From Flavisolibacter tropicus (lineage in GTDB: Bacteria > Bacteroidota > Bacteroidia > Chitinophagales > Chitinophagaceae): a stretch of 64,000 nt of DNA. The notes below the pieces were generated by a model, which was not told the origin of the DNA, ran no database searches, and was given only the letters and a program-made list of their open reading frames with translations. A program made the position numbers and the translations under genes. Shown here in pieces: positions 61,896 through 64,000 of this stretch; the first letter of the stretch is position 1; every line of letters starts with the position of its first letter. The stretch lies in contig NZ_CP011390.1 in the NCBI RefSeq assembly GCF_001644645.1, forward strand, positions 4,460,001 to 4,524,000. The letters run 5' to 3'.

Positions 61896-62133
61896 CAACG
61901 AAAGGTGCGTTACTTTCATAATTTGACGCCATGTCCCGGCTAACTCACCAAACCTATAAGAGGAGACAGGCTAGAACCCAAAAAGCCGCATCGCTTGTCT
62001 TGCACTTGACAGGCCACTATATGATTCCATCATTTTATTGAAGAATGATTTTGGTAATAAAGCTTTAAAGGGATTAAGAAATTCAGTAATTTGATATACC
62101 ATACGATATTAAACCTACCTACGCCGTTTTTCA

Positions 62134-62679
62134 ATGATTACAGACCAGGGAAATAATTTGCTAACACAAGCGTCGGATGCTCATATTATAGCTCAAAGGG
62201 CCGTGCAGCAAGCCAATCAAATGCTGGAAGAAGGTGAACTGCAGCATAAAGTACTGACCTGTCTGATAAATGCGGCGGAAGAGATAGCCGGCGCCGACTC
62301 TGTCAGTTCCATTCTGGTGCTGGACAAAGGCGGTTTATTGCGGAATGGTTGTTCGCCTCGCCTCCCATATGATTATCTAACGGCCATTGACGGCTTGAAA
62401 CCCAATCCGCTGTTGGGTACCTGTGCCTCGGCGGCGGCCACGGGTACAATGGTGATAACAAAAGATTTTAAGTCGGATGATAAATGGGCTGAATTACGCC
62501 ACCTGCCACTGGCGCTTGGCTTTGTTGGGGCCTGGAGTATGCCTATTAAAACAGCCGAAGGAAAAGTGTTGGGAACCTTTGGTACCTATTTTAGGCAAAA
62601 TCGCGAACCATCACCGGAAGAGATCAGTAGCGTTCAACTCCTTGCCGATACAGCGGTAAAAGTCTTGTGCGTAGTGTGA
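62134..62679 (+). CDS. GAF-domain protein
   Basis: The 181-aa cytosolic product is mostly one GAF-like domain (residues about 38-178): LTCLINAAEEIAGADSVSSILVLDKGGLLR, LLGTCASAAATGTMVITKDFKSDDKWAEL and PIKTAEGKVLGTFGTYFRQNREPSPEEI. The domain can bind a small molecule or a chromophore; a binding cysteine (GTCAS) is present at the position where some GAF proteins form redox or ligand contacts. There is no output domain, so it may act through a partner. It converges on a cyclase gene. The N-terminus (about 1-37) is helical. Confidence 0.85.
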   Translation: MITDQGNNLLTQASDAHIIAQRAVQQANQMLEEGELQHKVLTCLINAAEEIAGADSVSSILVLDKGGLLRNGCSPRLPYDYLTAIDGLKPNPLLGTCASAAATGTMVITKDFKSDDKWAELRHLPLALGFVGAWSMPIKTAEGKVLGTFGTYFRQNREPSPEEISSVQLLADTAVKVLCVV

Positions 62680-62813
62680 TGTGTTGTGGCCTCTTACTAT
62701 TTGTAGTATTCTTCAAATCATAAACGACTGTTATCCCGAAATTGCAACTTCAGACTTGGATGCTTTGCGGAATACCGACAATGATCAGGCTGTATGTGTT
62801 GCCAGGTTTATAG

Positions 62814-63848
62814 TCATAGGCTACGAATATCACTCACACTGAAAAGCTCCACTTCTGTTTCTTTGCCACGAAGTGTTGTTGCACCTATTCGTTCCCAGAG
62901 GAAACCATTCATCGATTTGAGCTGGTTCATCAGTATTCCGGAAACCAGGCACTCACATTGGTATTGCCTGCAGGCATCCCGGATTCTGGCGGTTGTATTG
63001 AGCACATCGCCGTTATAGACAATCTCCTGTTTTAGATCGCCTATTTGTGCGCTAATGACTTTTCCAAAATGCAATCCTGCTTTGAAGGTTGGCTGTACAC
63101 CAAACTTTTTCAGGTAATGACTGCTATTTCGGTGCAGGTTTTCCTGGAATAGAAAAAAGGTTTTTAGGCAATTCGCATTTTCCAGACCCTGCTTTACCTC
63201 CCATGTAAGAACAACTTCATCTCCCACATACTGATAGATCTCCGCTTTTGTTTGAAGTACGGGTTGAGAAATTTCATGGAAAAGCTCATTCAGCAAAGCG
63301 TAAAAACGTACATGTCCTAGTTGTTCTGCAATAGTTGTGGATGAATTCATATCAAGGAACATAAAGATTCGTTCCTCCTCGTGGGGCTTGTGGTATTTGC
63401 CACTAATGAATTTCCATAATATCCCTTCACCCAGCAGGCGGTTGAGATGCAGAAAGAAAACAAGCAAACTATAAATGGCTAGTGTATAAACCACTAATAT
63501 CAATTGATCTAAAGAGGCCAGCGATACAAAGAGCTCACTGATTTTGCGATGTTCAAAAAGGCCCGCAATAAACATCATGATAACACTGACAACATAAATG
63601 GCGGCCGTATATAGTAGTATCTTAAATAACGTGATCTTGGTGAATGACCAGTGTTGAAACCGTCGTTCGGTCTTTGGGAACAGAAATAGCTCCAATAAGC
63701 CAAAGACCAAGCCTAGTGGCAGTCCGACCAACACACTTCTATGATCGAGGTGCTTTTCATTTATAAGTTGATAGATCACCCCGGCAAAACCTGTAAATAG
63801 GCAAATGAAGGCCAGCGTTCTAAGCGTTCTGACGCGATTGGGTTGCAT
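62814..63848 (-). CDS. Membrane-bound class III nucleotide cyclase
   Basis: This enzyme makes cAMP or cGMP. The 344-aa product has four or more N-terminal hydrophobic segments (about 10-26, 40-56, 72-97, 115-135), then a class III cyclase domain (about 158-340). Metal-binding D166 is in MFLDMNSS and D210 in YVGDEVVLTWE. GLHFGKVISAQIGD leads to GDVLNTTARIR with the transition-state residues N284 and R288. All essential residues are therefore present in one chain, so a homodimer should be active. No receiver or other sensor domain is seen. It is convergent with the GAF gene. Confidence 0.92.
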   Translation of the reverse strand: MQPNRVRTLRTLAFICLFTGFAGVIYQLINEKHLDHRSVLVGLPLGLVFGLLELFLFPKTERRFQHWSFTKITLFKILLYTAAIYVVSVIMMFIAGLFEHRKISELFVSLASLDQLILVVYTLAIYSLLVFFLHLNRLLGEGILWKFISGKYHKPHEEERIFMFLDMNSSTTIAEQLGHVRFYALLNELFHEISQPVLQTKAEIYQYVGDEVVLTWEVKQGLENANCLKTFFLFQENLHRNSSHYLKKFGVQPTFKAGLHFGKVISAQIGDLKQEIVYNGDVLNTTARIRDACRQYQCECLVSGILMNQLKSMNGFLWERIGATTLRGKETEVELFSVSDIRSL

Positions 63849-64000
63849 ATGTCAGAATTAATGGTAGAGAAATTATCATTCTCGCTAGGGTATGAAGTGC
63901 CGTTCGACTATAATGAAGGTAGATAAAGTTGTTGTGTTAAATAAGTATTCTGCTTTCACATGTCTGCATCCCGGTTTTTGGGAGATAAAAGAAACGTTGG

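Larger units (their letters stand above)
61226..62133. other. Long gene-free stretch with two hairpin elements
   Basis: About 900 bp hold no supported gene. The region contains mutually exclusive hairpins at 61472-61516 and a perfect 27-bp palindrome at 61869-61895, both described separately. A GC-rich palindromic segment (GGGCCGGCCC, near 61540) lies between them. Confidence 0.5.

Overview
The window looks like a chromosomal segment of a Bacteroidota bacterium, most likely of the family Chitinophagaceae. The evidence is a SusC/SusD outer-membrane pair, five large secreted proteins ending in type IX secretion (T9SS) C-terminal domains, promoters of the Bacteroidota form TAnnTTTG, an atpB-atpE-atpF-atpH gene order, and families common in this clade (DUF3108, DUF6624, DUF4256). 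No rRNA, tRNA, CRISPR array or prophage is visible. One IS110-type transposase is present. The genus is not determined.

Region 1 (1-10.1 kb) holds the 3' end of a nucleotidyltransferase-like gene and then the F1Fo ATP synthase genes atpB, atpE, atpF, atpH and atpA. The set is interrupted: a terminator follows atpH, a SusC/SusD pair with its own terminator comes next, and atpA then has its own promoter and terminator. atpG does not follow atpA. Each of the three atp intercistronic gaps contains a perfect inverted repeat of different sequence.

Region 2 (10.2-34.8 kb) is rich in secreted and cell-surface genes. It has five T9SS cargo proteins, a TonB-dependent receptor operon (receptor, periplasmic helical protein, two paralogous membrane proteins, winged-helix regulator), pdxA, rsmA and a 2-hydroxyacid dehydrogenase. 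Two adjacent 1.35-1.4 kb-residue-scale cargo genes (1347 and 1400 aa) share almost identical upstream regions and mosaic, near-identical N-terminal halves, but carry different C-terminal halves; one has a sugar/sorbosone-dehydrogenase-like propeller.

Region 3 (34.8-41.8 kb) is housekeeping and small metabolism: greA with a terminator-like hairpin directly behind its promoter motif, a HIT hydrolase, ruvC, an LPG-synthase-like membrane protein, a DUF3108 protein, and NTF2-like and SRPBCC proteins whose spacer carries two perfect hairpins.

Region 4 (41.8-64 kb) is accessory: small secreted or membrane proteins of unknown function, the IS110 element, an HSL-type esterase, an acyltransferase, a peptidoglycan amidase, a TlpA-like thioredoxin protein, an S41 peptidase, an ECF sigma factor with a membrane partner, a GAF protein and a class III nucleotide cyclase. 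Its gene-free stretches hold several dispersed repeat families: a composite 140-180 bp module in three copies plus a fragment, a nested palindrome, an 11-bp tandem repeat, and word-like AT-rich tracts. These repeats are the least explained content of the window.
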